Below are positions 63,550 to 64,000 of a stretch of DNA of 64,000 bases, one piece after another. The notes under the pieces are model-generated. The model was not told the DNA's origin. It searched no databases and saw nothing but the letters and a program-made list of their open reading frames with translations. Position 1 is the first letter of the stretch; each line of letters starts with the position of its first letter. Both the position numbers and the translations under genes were made by a program. The DNA is from Pseudodesulfovibrio thermohalotolerans (GTDB lineage Bacteria > Desulfobacterota > Desulfovibrionia > Desulfovibrionales > Desulfovibrionaceae), in NCBI RefSeq assembly GCF_021353295.2, contig NZ_CP120635.1, forward strand, positions 2,683,501 through 2,747,500, given 5' to 3'.

Positions 63550-64000
63550 CCGCTTCGCACAGGGCGATGGCCGCGGCCTCCTCCATGGTCGTCACGAACC
63601 GGATATCCAGCCCCTCGACCACCTCTTCCTCGACCGATCCCACCCTGGCCTCGCACCCCTGCGGCAGGATGACCACGGACATGCCCGCGCCGCGCGCGGC
63701 CATGAGCTTTTCGCGGATGCCGCCCACGGGCAGGACCTCGCCCAGCAGCGACAGCTCGCCGGTCGAGGCCACGTCCCGGCGCACGGCCCGCCCGGTGAGC
63801 AGGGAAATGAGCGCGAGGGTGATGGCCACGCCCGCCGACGGGCCTTCCTTGGAAATCGCGCCCGCCGGGATGTGCACGTGAATGTCCGAGGCCGCATAAA
63901 ACTCCGGGTCGATGCCGAAGGTCTCGGCACGGCTGCGGCAAAAACTCAACGCGGTCCTGGCCGACTCGCGCAGGACCTCGCCCAGTGAGCCGGTCAGAAT
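63527..64000 (-). CDS. Lon-family ATP-dependent protease, C-terminal part
   Basis: Partial gene: 157 C-terminal residues before TGA; the rest lies beyond the right edge. The proteolytic domain has LTGSLGEVLRESARTALSF, HVHIPAGAISKEGPSAGVAI with the catalytic Ser in GPSAG, and GGIREKLMAARGAG with the catalytic Lys, the Ser-Lys dyad of peptidase family S16. Whether it is LonA or a LonB-like form cannot be told without the N-terminus. Confidence 0.9.

Overview
This window is high-GC bacterial chromosome, best read as a member of the Desulfovibrionaceae and probably Pseudodesulfovibrio-like. That assignment is inferred from recalled gene content, not from a database search. The pointers are a Tat-exported ferredoxin plus cytochrome b module, a TtuA-type thiolase paired with a ThiS-like carrier, a LapA-like type I secreted VCBS adhesin, a small Cys-rich protein, and GC-rich palindromic intergenic repeats. 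There are no rRNA or tRNA genes, no insertion sequences, no CRISPR array and no phage genes. Almost every gap ends in a clear hairpin terminator, and the window looks like ordinary core chromosome with a few accessory modules.

Layout. 1-5.5 kb: end of ruvX, mltG, an exported Ppx/GppA-fold protein, then on the minus strand lepB, a glycosyltransferase, and a tRNA-thiolation pair (TtuA-like enzyme and ubiquitin-like sulfur carrier). 5.7-9.7 kb: lone receiver protein, M50 peptidase, trpS, FKBP, aminotransferase. 9.7-11.2 kb: palindromic repeats, an unknown protein and a ComFB-family protein. 11.2-16.5 kb: marR, a frameshifted DUF2269-like gene, and an RND adaptor and pump, read leftward. 16.6-24.9 kb: an EndoQ-UvrD fusion, cbiR-cobU cobamide salvage, a DHH phosphoesterase and polA. 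25-31 kb: a small Cys-rich protein, a solute-binding protein and a second RND adaptor/pump pair. 31-37 kb: DUF1844, argC, nitroreductase, the ferredoxin/cytochrome b operon behind a CsoR/CstR-like palindrome, citrate synthase and NAD kinase. 37-45 kb: DEAD-box helicase, a glycosyltransferase-like protein, an HD-GYP response regulator and a large hybrid kinase. 44.6-49.6 kb: DUF1566 protein, an atypical flavin disulfide oxidoreductase, then a SET protein with a GNAT/ATP-grasp fusion. 50.4-54.7 kb: the repeat adhesin. 54.8-64 kb: a GapN-like aldehyde dehydrogenase, ybaK, tetR-emrA-emrB, a two-component pair with an NtrC-type activator, and the 3' end of a Lon-family protease.

How the parts relate. 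Three efflux systems occur, two with adjacent regulators (MarR, TetR) that have candidate operator palindromes. Cyclic-di-GMP may be a second theme: HD-GYP output, a ComFB-family protein, and an adhesin with a candidate LapG cleavage motif. The least conventional loci are the SET plus GNAT/RimK-like ATP-grasp pair, the EndoQ-helicase fusion, and the TtuA-like/sulfur-carrier pair whose carrier ends in Ala-Gly instead of Gly-Gly.
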